Positions 35,368-47,498 of a DNA stretch of 64,000 bases are shown here, piece by piece. The notes under the pieces were generated by a model. That model saw nothing but the letters and a program-made list of their open reading frames with translations. It was not told the DNA's origin and ran no database searches. Both the position numbers and the translations under genes were made by a program. The stretch's first letter is position 1. Each line of letters starts with the position of its first letter. Source of the stretch: Microstegium vimineum (taxonomy: Eukaryota > Streptophyta > Magnoliopsida > Poales > Poaceae); NCBI GenBank assembly GCA_022036555.1, contig CM039126.1, forward strand, positions 7,732,079-7,796,078, read 5' to 3'.

Positions 35368-36080
35368 ATGAGTCATGCCTTCGGGGAGGCCGGGGCGCCC
35401 GCGCCGCCAACCTATGTGCTTGCCAGCCACGATGCCCGCGACGTCGCTTCGCTTAGTGCGCCCACGCACGCCACCGGCCCGACATGTGCGGCCACCGTCA
35501 TCTGCGCCCTTCTTCTAGACCAGAGTCATGCAGCCGCCTACTCCTCCTGGAGCCATGTTGTCTTCTCCGAGGGCATGAGCTCGTGCGACTACCATCTCCA
35601 AGCACGCATGAATATGGCAAAGGGAGCAGAGGGCGACAAGTTAGGATTTGGGAGGACTAGAGGAGGCTGCTGCCCCGACCCCTGAGTGGAAGCAAAGAGA
35701 GGAGAGCGGAAAGCTCCTGAGGGAGAGGGCAGCGTGGGCGAGGCAGGGCGATGACAGCACCAGCCAGGGCGGGCGGCATAGACGAGGTTGACACGGAGGT
35801 ACGGGGTGGCGCTGAAGCAGGACAGGGACAGCAGCGTCGGGCGGGGAGAGGTGGCGCGTCCAGCACGGAACGACGTCCTAGCGGCTGAAGCGCTCGCCCC
35901 TGGACTGTGGCCAGCGAGCTCGCCCCTTGACGCTAGCTTCCCCACGGCCGGCGCGCTCGCTTCCGAGGTCGCCGAGGCCGGCGTCCTCGACTCCCTGTAG
36001 CCGACGGTGCCCTAGCGCTAGCACGCTCACATGTGTGGAGGGAGAAGCCGGCAGAGCTCAGCCGACCATTGGTGGAAAAG
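35368..36080. other. GC-rich gene-like fragment inside the Helitron-like segment
   Basis: Open frames on both strands (for example 35368-35685 on plus, 35589-35945 on minus), GC-rich against an AT-rich setting. No protein family recognised. Probably captured exon sequence. Confidence 0.4.
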
Positions 36081-36685
36081 TCCTCACGGCTGCGGGCTGC
36101 ACGAGGGATACGAAAACTACTTTGTGCGTGCGAATGTGCGTTGAAAGGGATAAGAAGGAGATACATACGGTGAAAGAGATAAGGATGAGAGAGAAAAGGG
36201 AAACAACAAAATAATCGAGGCAAAGAAAAGGGAAAAAATGAGGGTGTTATACTCATTTTACCGTTTTCAATAGAAATTAAGCAATAAATAATCGAAATCG
36301 AAATAGGGTAATACGAATAGAAATTAAGCAATCATGTGGTTGGTACTAATCCACAACACATGATTTAAATGAACAACAAAAAATGAAGCATCTGATTTGG
36401 AAAAAAAATTTTACGAAAACATCTTTAAGGGAAAAAAAACCCACGAAAACAATTGGACGTGAGACGTGAGGCCTCTTAAGCGGTAGCTAAGACAAAAAAA
36501 ATCGTAGTGGCTGTGGACTCAAAAAATCGGAAGAGCAGTAGTTGAGACGGAAACAAATTGGACGCCGGGCTTCGATGTCCGACATAGAATCGGTAAGTTT
36601 AAAAGAGTACAAATGAATAATATTCTATTTAATCACCCGTTGCAATGAACGAGCACTTTTGCTAGTCATATAAAATAGCAATTGT

Positions 36686-37102
36686 ATGGCCGAAACCCTA
36701 CCCTCCTCCCCTTCGCACCCCATAGTCACTGGCCGCCTCACTCCTATACTCCTATCTCTTGCACAACCAGTCGCTGTTCTTCCATCTTTACTGCATCTCT
36801 CTTCCACACATAGTGGATCCGTTGTTGTTCTGTCCGCGACGAGAAGATCCAGTGGACAGCATAGCGAGGACAGAGGGCGAACTACGGGCAAATCCTCTTG
36901 GCCTCGCCTCTCTCTCCATGGATGTGGAGATGGAGGACACAACGGGGAGGCCGAGATCCACACCGGAGTTCCCTTCGTGTCGGCCAGGAGCACGCGAAGG
37001 TGGGGGCTGCTGCGCTGTGCGATGAACCTCGACCTCGATCTAGACCGGTTCCCCGGTGTATCTGACGAAGGGGTGCGCAGATCTGACGCTGGTGAGTGCT
37101 GA
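36686..37102 (+). other. Open frame of unknown origin inside the CACTA-like region
   Basis: A 138-codon ORF (MAETLPSSPSHPIV...) ends beside a GTGAGT donor-like site (about 37091), followed by 1.5 kb of intron-like T-rich DNA up to the CACTA subterminal repeats. It may be the first exon of a captured gene. No domain recognised. Confidence 0.35.
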
Positions 37103-39157
37103 TGCAACAAGCTTCACTATGGATTTGGACTGGTGTCTGCTTAGATCTTGTCATGGTTTGAGTATACCTTGCTTGTATCGTCATGTTGAGGAATAGAAAT
37201 AAATTCATCTAATTATTTATTCACTTAACAATGATCAATGCTTTAGTCAAGTTGCATGGAACGTGTTATTGCTTTTCGTAGTGGATCCACATTGCTAGAT
37301 CTGTCTAGAAGAACAGGTACAGAAGTATTTTCTTTATGCCCTTTTAACTGATACGTGTAGAGTTGAATGCTTATGAATCTTTTGTTTTCTTTACCTGTGT
37401 ATTGGAATAACTGAATGGATTATGAGTAGAGTGTACTTTATTTATTGACTCTGTCTAATAGTTGGTTAGCTTTCTGTCTCGCAGGTGGACGTCAGTCTGG
37501 TGCTTGCTAATCAACTGCGTAGGAAGTGGTAGCTTTAAACGAGTATAATTTATGAAATCTGCTGCTTACTAATAAGCTCTGTAGGTGCTCTAGGGTGGTT
37601 CAACTCTATTTCAGTTGGTTTTAGTTTGTTCTGTACTTCTGTTATCCTTTCTGAAATAAGGTAATATGCAGAACCATTGACTCAACATGGAATAGCTTTG
37701 TGTAGTATCACACTTTCTGCATTTTATAATAACTTAATCACCTTTCAAGTTAATAAAAAAAATATAGGATAATCACTCTTTCTGTGTTTGTTTCTTGTTT
37801 ATTCATTTAGAGTAGAGCTCTTTATATTACTCACATGCTGTAACTCTTTACATCATATGTTTAGTAAATGGACTGCAATTCTATCATAGTGCATCGAACC
37901 TTTGATAGTGATCCAGTTCTTTTTTTTTCTGCTAGTTGTTGTACTAGTTCTAACAACAAAATGACATGGTATTGCTGGTTATGGTCGAATATTGCTTTAG
38001 CTAAAATATACTTATACTGATCTGTCACAATCAGAATATTTTTGCTTAATTTAGTTTAATTTTGAGAACAAAATATTATTTTTCATAGTTAGACACCTTG
38101 TTGTTTCTGCTGCAAACCGTAGATCCTTTTCCTACAGGTTTTCACTTGGTGTTTCTTCTGATTATCTTGCTTTCTAGGTACTAATTTCTTGCCGGATGAT
38201 GTGCTGCTGTTCCAGAGGATTTGGTGCAATAAAAATTTAGACACATTTAATTAATTCCTTTGCTGAAACATGGTTGTAAAATGTATTCTGGAGCATGTAT
38301 TTTTGTAATGTGCATTTGTATGGGATGGAAAATTAATTATGGTTGGAAATTGGTTATTATAATATATAATTATGCAATTGGTTGTGATTCATAATCTGTG
38401 ATTGTTGTGTTTGACTTGTTGATTTTGTGAACTCAGAAACTTAAGTTGCTCGTGGTTGGCAACTTTTTATTGTATGATGTTGTGTTATGTGAATTGGTGA
38501 TGTTGTGAACTGAGCTGTATGCTCGTTGGAACTGAACTGAGTATGTAATTATGTGGTCCTTCTAGTATAATTTTCAAATTATAATTAAATTACTATCTGC
38601 ATTTCTCTGACTTTCAGTGACGATTATAAACCGTAATCTAATCTGTGACCAAATAAGAACCAATTGGAACAAGCCACGTGGCAAAATCTGATTGGTCCAT
38701 GTGGCGGCAACGCAGCAACCGGGTTAGCGATGATGTCATGCGCTACGTTAGTGATGATGTCATCAGCCATGTCAGCATCCTACGTGGCAAGCACCGTTAG
38801 GCCGCTTCCAAACGGGCCGTTATGACGAAACCATAGGTCAATCTATGACCAAAACGGACCGTCACAGGTTACAAACACCGTTAACGGTGCCGTTTTGGCG
38901 CGACGGAGGATGGTGGATCATGACCAAAACCAATCGTCACAGAAAAGGAATCACATCCGTGAAGATGGAGTTTTTGTCACAGACTAGAGACACATCTGTG
39001 ACGAAATAAAACATTTCGTCACCGTAGGTCAAATGTGACGCGACCTCAACGACGATCCAATATTCATCACAAAATCGTCATTGATTACACTTGGTGACGA
39101 TTTTAGCATCTTCAGTGATGAACTCAGTACGTCACGATGATCTGATCCCTAGTAGTG

Positions 39158-40208
39158 AATTTAAAAGGCAAAGTGCAAGGGCTTGACAAAGTGGCTATCT
39201 CCAATTATCAATTAATCTCAAATGTCTTGCTAGTACAATCATTGAGCTTCAACTTGCTATCGGTTGGTCAATTATGTGATCTTGGTTTTCATTGTCTCTT
39301 CACTCCAAGTGAGGTGGTTGTGACTAAAGTGGAAGATTTATCATTGATATTCAAGGGATTCCGGTACAACAACCTCTAATGAGGCTAGTTTGCAAACATG
39401 TTTATTTTCCAAGTCTTCTTTGGGTTGACTATGGTATAGAAGATTAGCACATGTGGGCATGTCAACTTTAAAGAAGCTTGTCAAGAAGAAATTGGTTAGA
39501 GGGATCAAGGATGTGATGTTTGAGAAGGACAAGTTGTGTAGTACATGTCAAGCCGACAAGTAAGTGACAAACACCCATCCAACCAAAGCTTTCATGTCAA
39601 CCTCAAGAGTCCTAGAGCTACTCCACATGAATCTATTTGGACCTACCACCTATGCTAGCCTTGGAGGCAATCTCTTTTGCTTGGTGGTAGTTGATGACTA
39701 CTCTAGATACACTTGGGTGTTCTTTCTTCAAGACAAGGGAGAGACAACCGCGATATTCAAGAAGTTTGCAACTAGAGCACAAAATGAGTTTGATGTGAAG
39801 ATCAAGAAGATAAGAAGTGATAGTGGCACCGACTATGTGAACACTAGGATGAAAACTATTGTGATGAAGTTGGAATCAAGCATGAAGTGTCCGCCACCTA
39901 TACCCCTCAACAAAATCGTGTTGTAGAGAGAAAGAACCGGACTCTAATCACTCTTGCTAGATCAATGCTTGGTGAGTATAATACCCCCGAGAAGTATTGG
40001 GTCGAAGCAATCAACACCACATGCTATGCGGCCAACCGACTATTTGTCCAAAGGCTTCTCAAGAAGACCCTCCTATGAGCTTGTGAATGAGAAGAAACCA
40101 GATATATCATTCTTCCGAGTGTTTGGATGCAAAGTCTACATCTACAAGAAGCATCAACACTTGGGCAAGTTCCAAAGGTGTTGTGACATTGGTTTCTTAG
40201 TAGGTTAT
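39158..40208 (+). pseudogene. Outer Sirevirus pol: pre-integrase and integrase, broken
   Basis: The outer element resumes directly after the CACTA tip. Visible are NLLSVGQLCDLGF, the zinc-binding region (RRLAHVGM...LCSTCQADK), and the integrase core with HMNLFGPTTYA, VVVDDYSRYTWV, RSDSGTDYV and ERKNRTL. A TAA follows CQADK (about 39561), and at least two frameshifts occur (near 39900 and 40070). Coding ends at GFLVGY, where the inner retroelement starts at 40209. The reverse transcriptase that should follow is not found anywhere. Confidence 0.87.
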
Positions 40209-42215
40209 TGAAGACTCCATAGTGATTTTGGTAATTGATGAACCCTAAGTACTAACCTATCTCTAAGTGGTTGAGTAGGTTTAGTACACTAAGGAGAAGT
40301 GAGAATGAATAAGTGGTGGAGCAAGGATGGAAGCTAGGAGAAAGCAAATCAAAAGCTCACACTTGAAGAAGAAGAAGAAGAGAGAAGGAGGAGACCCTAA
40401 GAGCTATACAAGGCAAAGGTATAAGCTAGGGCCTTTTTTTTGGTTTAGTGATCAAGACACCTAGTGGGTGTGATCACATTTAGGATAAATAACCATACTA
40501 TTAAGAGGAGAAAATAGTTAGTGGTTACAACTATCGAGTGCCATTAGGTTGATCATGATTGCATTGCATATAAAACCTAATGAACATCCCTTGTAAACTT
40601 GTTAAAATATGCCAACACACGAGCACAAGTGAGTGAAACACTTGGTGGTGGCACATGAGACCAAGGGTGAAGTCAGAAGTGAATTCAGAACAAGACAGAG
40701 GCTCCGGACCAGTTTGCATAGGAGCTCCGGACCAAGGCGAGTGGTCCGATGGCTGCTCCTAGCACTGGCTGGCATCAGAAGCGTCGGACCATAGATGAGT
40801 GGTCCGGTGGCTCGGTCAGAGATTCAACAGAAGACTAAGACGGCATCGGACCAGTCGGTATAGTCCGGTGGTCGAGTCCGACAAGGTGGTCCGAAGCTCG
40901 GGTGCTCCCTGCGTGAAATTGTCAAGACTCGGTGGAGGCTCCGTACCAGACGGCATGGTCCGGTGGTGCAGTCAGAAGGTGAGGTCCGGTGGTCGGGTGC
41001 TCACTGGATTCAGGTTGAAGCTGAGGCAAAAGCGTCGGATGAGGCTCCGAACCAAGGCACCGGACCAAGGCGAGTGGTCCGATGGTGCTGTGTTCCTGCG
41101 CGCCAACGGTCGAATTCAAATTGGTGAGACACGTGGCGATCAACGGAGGCTCCGGACCAAGGCGAGTGGTCCGACGGTGTTGTGTTCCTGCGCGCCAACG
41201 GTCGAAGTCAAATTGGCGAGACACGTGACGATCAACGGAGGCGTCGGACCAGAGCGTCGGACCAGGTGCTATGGTCCGGTGGTTGCGCAGAGTGGTCCGA
41301 CGGTCTGTTTTCAGGCTGCGAAAAATGCATAACGGCTAGTTCCTTGTGAGGGGCTATTTAAGGTGTTTGGCCGACCCAAGTTCACTCTCTTGCACACCTG
41401 GACATTGCATACTCTTTGTGAGCTTGTGACACACACTCTCACTCATATCTTAGTTGATTGTTCATCCATTTGAGAGATTTGAGTGCATCAAGTGCATTGC
41501 ATGAAGTGATTCATCTTAGTGGCACTTGGGAGTTAATACCGCTGCTAGTTTCTTGTTACTCTTGGTGATTGCCATCACCTAGACAGTTGGAGCAAGCGGT
41601 GTGGATTGGAGAAGCTTGGTGATTGTGCTTCGTCGACCACAAGTGGTGATTGTAAGGGGTTCTTGTGCCTTCCCCACAGGAGATCGCAAAGGTAACTCTA
41701 GTGGATTGATCGTGTCTTTGAGTGCCCTCATCTTGTGTTGGTTGTGCGGCACCCGGTGACGGGTTTGGCGTGTGATGCCAATTAGCGCGTGAACCTCCAA
41801 GTGAGTGAGCCGACACAACGAGGACGTAGCTAGTTGGCAAACTAGTGAACCTTGGGTGAAAAATCAAGTGTCAACCTCTTGTTCATCATTGTGATTGATT
41901 GGATTGATTGGAGTTCGCTTGATTGGCTCATTACCTCGACACGACGGTATTATCACTCTTCCCATCTTTGCATTACCTTATTCATACTTGTCTTAGTATA
42001 TTAGGTTGTGCCTAGAGGGCTACTAGACTTGAGTAGGATTTGAGTGATCCTAGAGCTATATTAGGATAGCAATTGTGGTTAGGAGGCTTCGCATCCCTTA
42101 GTTTGCTAGTGCAAGTCGAGCTTCGCCATATTGTAGTCTAACTTGTTGTTGAGTTTGTCTTAAGTTTCCAATTTAGGCTATTCATCCCCCTCTAGCCTTG
42201 GGATAGGACCTTTCA
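40209..42215 (+). repeat. 5' LTR of the inner Sirevirus (2007 bp)
   Basis: TGAAGACTCC...GGACCTTTCA. A direct copy of 48593-50598 with only scattered differences (for example a shorter GAA repeat in the 3' copy). Confidence 0.94.
40727..41300. repeat. Palindrome-rich block in the inner LTR
   Basis: About eight units in which CGGACCA is followed 8-20 bases later by TGGTCCG, each able to form a hairpin. It includes a 92-bp direct duplication (units starting about 41069 and 41161). The same block recurs in the 3' LTR at about 49085-49685. Confidence 0.85.
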
Positions 42216-42217
42216 AG

Positions 42218-42229
42218 TGGTATCGGAGC
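42218..42229 (+). promoter_or_regulatory. Primer-binding site, inner Sirevirus
   Basis: TGGTATCGGAGC, two bases after the LTR; one base differs from the standard Met primer site. Confidence 0.88.
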
Positions 42230-42272
42230 TTGGACACCGTTGATTTGAGGCTTAACAACCTACGGTGTGATC

Positions 42273-44299
42273 ATGGCTCATATCAACAACATGAAGAAGC
42301 CACCCAAGTTTGATGGCACCAACTATGGCTATTGGAAAGTCAATATGACCGCTCACATCAAGTCAATTAGCTGAAAGGTGTGGCTTGTGGTGGACAAGAA
42401 GTTTGAGGTTGCAAATGAGGAAGCTCCCACTCCGCAAGAAGAAGAAAAGCTTCAACACAATGACATTGCTCTTAGTGTTATCCATGAGGCTCTTGATGAG
42501 AAGGTCTTTGAGCAAATCAAGAATCTAGAGAGTGCTCATGAGACTTGGAAGAAGCTTGAAGAATCATTTGAAGGCACTCAAGCCGTCAAGGGTGCCAAGG
42601 CATACATTCTCAAGGAGAAGTTTGCAGGCTTCAAGATGAAAGATGATGAAAATGTACCGGAGATGTTTCATCGGCTCCAAGTGCTAGTCAATAGTCTCAC
42701 GGCTCTTGGTGAGAAGGTTGAGGACAAGGACTTCTCTCATAAGTTCTTGAGGTGTCTTCCTCTCGGTTTGACACTCTTGTGACCTTGATTGTGAGAGGTG
42801 GTTTGAACACCGTGACACCCAATCAAGTCTTGGGAGATGTAATGACCAAAGATGCTTACCGGGACAACAAGGAATAAGATGTGAAGAAGGAAGACAAAAA
42901 GGATGAGAAGAAGAAGAGCTTGGCATTCAAAGCCACTTCATCACACAAGAGCAAGGGAAAGAGCAAGTTTGAAGAATCTAGTGAAAGTGAAGACTCAAGT
43001 GCTAGTGATGTTGATGAAGAAGAGATGGCTCTCTTTGTGAAGAAATTTGGAAGATTTATGAAGAAGAAGGGCTATGGTGCAAGAAGAAAGAGGACTTCAA
43101 CCAAGAACTATGATGAACCAAGGAAGTGTTTCAAGTGTGGAAGCTTTGATCATCTCATTGCTCATTGTCCATACAATAGTGACAAGGATGATGATGATCA
43201 CAAGAAGAGAGACAAGAAAGAGAAGAAGCCCACCTTTGACAAGAAGAAGAAGAAGGGGTATTCTCACATTGTGACATGGGATAGTGACTCTTCTTGTGGT
43301 GAAGATGATGATCAAGAAAAGAAGACATCTACTAAGAAGAAGGCTTTTGCAAGCATTGCAATGAGGGACAAGATCTCTCTATTTGACACTCCATCATCAT
43401 GCTTCATGGCTAAGTCCAATAAGGTACTTTCTCATGATGAGAGTGAGATTGAAAGCGAGTGTGAGGATGAGGAGCCCTCCAAGGAGGAACTCATGGACAT
43501 GCTTGAACAAGCTAAGGAATACATTGACAAGAAGAGGAAGAAATGTAAGGAATTGCGCAAGACCAATGTGGCTCTTGAGCAAAACCTTGATGAGTCCGTA
43601 GCATCTCATGAGAGGCTAATGGAAGCCCATGAGAAGCTAGTGAAGTCTCACACTAAGCTTGAAAGAGCTCATTCCTCTCTCTTAGATCAAAGTAAGAAGG
43701 AGATTGTTCAAACATGTGACATGGGAGTGACGTGTGATATTCTTGATGAATCATTCTATACTCCTATTGTTGTTTCTCCCACTAACCCCTCTTGTAGCAC
43801 TACCACTTCTACTTCATCTACTAGTGATGGCTCTACTTGTGATGCCTCACTAATGGTTGAAAATGAAACACTCAATAAGGAGGTTACAAAGCTCAATCAC
43901 TCCTTAGCTAAGGCTTATGGAGGTGAGGACCGCTTGCTTATGTGCTTGGGTAGCCAAAGATCATCTCTCTATAAAGAGGGTTTGGGATATACCCCCAAGA
44001 AAGGCAAGGCCGCATTTGCTCCTCACAAGACTCGTTTTGTGAAGGACACTAGTAGGTATTGCGAGAGTTGCAAGCAAGTTGGTCACTTAGAGAAAAGTTG
44101 CATGAACAATAAGGCCAACCAAGATGTATCCTCAATGAGAGTTGATTCATTCTATGTCCTTTCCAAGGGTACTAATGGAGTTCATGCCAAGTTTGTTGGT
44201 GCACCATGGATGAGTATTAAGAAGTCCATTTGGGTACCAAAATCCTTGGTAACTAACCTTGGAGGACCCAAGCAAGTTTGGGTATCTAAAAAGAATTGA
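42273..44299 (+). pseudogene. Inner Sirevirus gag, interrupted
   Basis: Starts MAHINNMKKPPKFDG. TGA at 42372-42374 interrupts it early, a frameshift occurs near 42770, and a TAA near 42877. From 42881 the frame is open for 472 codons. That part contains a lysine/aspartate-rich region, a CCHC zinc knuckle (CFKCGSFDHLIAHC, about 43130), a coiled-coil stretch (about 43480-43700) and a second zinc-like motif (CESCKQVGHLEKSC, about 44060). The long gag with extra zinc motif fits Sirevirus. Confidence 0.88.
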
Positions 44300-47200
44300 T
44301 CTCTCTTGTAGGTCAATTACAAAGCCGGAGGGAGACATTGGGTGCTTGATAGTGGGTGCACTCAACACATGACCGGTGATGGAAGGATGTTCAACTCAAT
44401 CAACCAAGATAGTGACCATGGATTTGATAGTATCACATTTGGTGACAATGGCAAAGGCAAGGTGAAAGGGCTTGGAAATATTGCTATCTCCAATGATCTT
44501 AGCATTAGCAATGTGCTTCTAGTGGAAAGGCTTGAGTTCAATCTATTGTCGATTGCCCAATTGTGTGATCTCGGTTTCAAGTGCATCTTTGGTGTTGAGG
44601 ATGTGGAAATCATTAGTGTGGATGACTCTAACATGGTTTTCAAAGGATTTAGATATGAGAATCTCTATCTTGTAGATTTCAATGCTAGTGAAACTCAACT
44701 ATCAACTTGTCTCATCACCAAATCTAGCATGGGTTGGCTATGGCATAGAAGGCTTGGACATGTTGGCATGAAGCAATTAAACAAGCTAGTCAAGCATGAT
44801 CTAGTGAGAGACTTGAAGGATGTCACATTTGAGAAGGGCAAGCTATGTAGCTCATGTCAAGCCAGAAAGCAAGTTGGTAACACTCATCCAAAGAAGAGCA
44901 TTATGAGTACAAGCAAAGTGTTTGAATTATTGCACATGGATCTCTTTGGGCCAACAACATATACAAGCATTGGTGGCAATAAGTATGGATTTGTGATAGT
45001 GGATGATTTCACAAGATACACATGGGTATTCTTCTTGAGTGACAAGAGTGACATATTTGATATCTTCAAGTCATTTGTCAAGAGATGCCATAATAAGTTT
45101 GAAACAACTATCAAGAGAGTTAGAAGTGACAATGGGAGTGAGTTCAAGAACACAAGAGTTGAAGAACTTTGTGATGACTTTAGGATCAATCATTAATTCT
45201 CTCCAAAGTACACTCCTCAATCCAATGGGATAGTTGAAAGGAAGAATAGAACCTTAATTGACATGGCAAGATCAATGTTGAGTGAATACAATGTTAGTCA
45301 TTCCTTTTGGGCTGAAGCTATCAATACGGCTTGCTACTCTATCAACCGCCTCTATTGTCATGGAATGCTTGAGAAGACTCCATATGAACTCTTGAATGGA
45401 AGAAAGCCAAACATTACCTACTTTAGGGTGTTTGGGTGCAAGTGCTATATCTTGAAGAAGGGAACAAGGCTAAGCAAGTTTGAGAAGAAATGTGATGAAG
45501 GATTCTTACTTGGTTACTCTACATCAAGCAAGGCTTATAGAGTATGGAACTCATCTAGTGGAATTCTTGAGGAAGTGCATGATGTGGAATTTGATGAAAC
45601 ACAAGGCTCTCAAGATGAACAAGAAAACTTGGATGATGTGAGAGGTGACAAGTTGGTCAATGCAATGAAAGATATGGATATTGGTGACATTAGACCAAGA
45701 CAAGTACAAGATGAAGATGAAGATCAAGTGACCATTCCAACACATGAAGAAGCTAGTGGCTCTCAAACTCAAGATCAAGCAAATACTAGTGAAGCTCAAG
45801 TTCAAGATTCAAATTAAACTAGTTCATCATCTCAACCGAATGCTCAAGATGTTCACATGCAAGTACTTCAACCTACCAATATTGCAAGAGATCATCCTCT
45901 AGATCAAGTTATTGGTGGCATTCAAAGTGGTGTGCAAACAAGATCAAGATTGACTTCATTTTGTGAGCATTACTCTTTTGTCTCATCATTTGAGCCAACC
46001 AAGATTGATGAAGCTTTGAAGGATGTGGATTGGATAAATGCTATGCATGATGAGCTTAACAACTTCACAAGAAATCAAGTTTGGGAACTAGTGGAAAGAC
46101 CAAAGAATCACAATGTCATTGGAACCAAATGGGTATTCAAGAACAAGCAAGATCAAGATGGAATAGTAGTGAGGAACAAAGCAAGACTTGTAGCTCAAGG
46201 TTACTCTCAAATTGAAGGTCTTGACTTTGGGGAAACATATGCTCCGGTGGCAAGATTAGAGGCAATTAGAATCTTATTGGCCTATGCTTGTGCACATAAC
46301 ATCAAGTTGTACCAAATGGATATCAAAAGTGCATTCTTGAATGGGTACATCAATGAGGAAGTGTATGTTGAGCAACCACCCAGATTTGAGGATATAAAGA
46401 AGCCCAACCATGTCTACAAGCTCAAGAAGGCTCTCTATGGATTGAAGCAAGCACCTAGAGCATGGTATGAGAGGTTGAGAAGTTTTCTCTTCTCTAAGGG
46501 GTTCAAAATTGGTTTGGTTGACACCACCCTATTCACCAAGAAGATTGGAAGTGACTTGTTTGTCTTGCAAATCTATGTGGATGACATTATCTTTGGGTCT
46601 ATAAATCAAGACTTTTGTGAAGAATTTGGGGAGATGATGGCAAAAGAATTTGAAATGTCAATGATTGGTGAACTTAGTTACTTTCTTAGACTCCAAATCA
46701 AGCAAATGAAGAATGGTACATTTGTGAGTCAAGGCAAGTACATCAAGGATATGATCAAGAAGTTTGGGTTAGAAGAAGCTAAAGGCATTAGTACTCCCAT
46801 GGGGACTAATGGACACTTGGATAGTGACACAAGTGGCATGATGGTTGAGCAAACACTATATAGGTCAATGATTGGAAGTCTACTCTATGTGAGCGCATCA
46901 CGACCGGATGTCATGTTTAGTGTATGCATGTGTGCTAGATTTCAAGCATCTCCTAGAGAGAGTCATTTGAAAGCCACAAAGAGGATATTGAGATATTTGA
47001 AGCATACACAAGATGTTGGATTATGGTTTCCCAAGGGGTCAAGGTTTGAATTGATTGGATATTCGGAGGAAGAGCACTAGTGGAACATGTCAACTATTGG
47101 GAAGATCACTAGTCTCATGGTCATCCAAGAAGCAAAATAGTGTGGCACTCTCTACCGCCGAAGCCGAATACATTAGTGCGAGGAGTTGTTGTGCAAATCT

Positions 47201-47498
47201 ATTATGGATGAAGGCCACCTTGAATGATTATGGAATCAAATTCAATTAGGTTCCTTTGCTATGTGACAATGAAAGTGCGGTGAAGCTTACAAGCAATCCC
47301 ATCCAACACTCTAGAACAAAGCACATAGATGTGAGACACCATTTCATAAGAGATCATCAACAAAAGGGTGACTTTTACATTGACAATGTGGGCACCGATG
47401 ATCAATTAGCCGACATATTCACCAAGCCACTTGATGAGAAGCGGTTTTGCAAGTTAAGGAATGAGTTGAATATCTTGGATTTCTCCAACATGAGTTGA
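44300..47498 (+). pseudogene. Inner Sirevirus pol: protease, integrase, reverse transcriptase, RNase H, broken
   Basis: Copia order. Protease motif DSGC at about 44348. Integrase zinc region (HRRLGHVGM...CSSCQ) and D,D,E core (HMDLFG, RSDNGSEF, ERKN). Reverse transcriptase (45857-47080) with MDIKSAFLNG and catalytic YVDD (about 46575). RNase H with AEAEYIS and CDNESAVKL, ending at 47496-47498. Damage: in-frame TAA after integrase core residue D (about 45194), TAA at about 45815, and a frameshifting deletion at about 47065-47080 that removes the first RNase H aspartate motif (normally YxDADYAG), and TAG at about 47247. The catalytic reverse transcriptase motif itself is intact. Confidence 0.92.

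Larger units (their letters stand above)
34272..36665 (+). mobile_element. Helitron-like segment with captured GC-rich sequence
   Basis: The 3' end shows stem CCCGTT/AACGAG around GCAATG (36636-36653), then CTAG (36662-36665) and T, a standard Helitron terminus. The likely 5' end is TC at 34272 followed by ATTTATACCTAATAATAAAG, a motif seen at Helitron starts. The base before it is C instead of A, so the start is less sure. It contains a hAT MITE and a GC-rich block (35370-36080). No Rep/helicase. Confidence 0.65.
33719..39157. mobile_element. CACTA-type transposon, left end missing
   Basis: The right end reads, in reverse complement, CACTACTAGGGATCAGATCA, a CACTA-type terminus. The preceding 500 bp is full of short TGACGA/CGTCAC subterminal repeats. 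The left stretch (33719-34150) resembles CACTA body sequence (GATGAAAAAGTTTTGAATACG, then a purine-rich segment). No matching left CACTA tip is found, and about 1.5 kb of host gag/protease is also absent, so a deletion removed the left border. The interior holds a Helitron-like segment, a hAT MITE and gene-like fragments. No transposase seen. Confidence 0.75.

Noticed and set aside
40799..41332. 177-codon ORF in the inner LTR (and its copy at 49251-49715)
   Set aside because: It lies in the palindromic LTR block, is duplicated with the LTR, and has no known domain.
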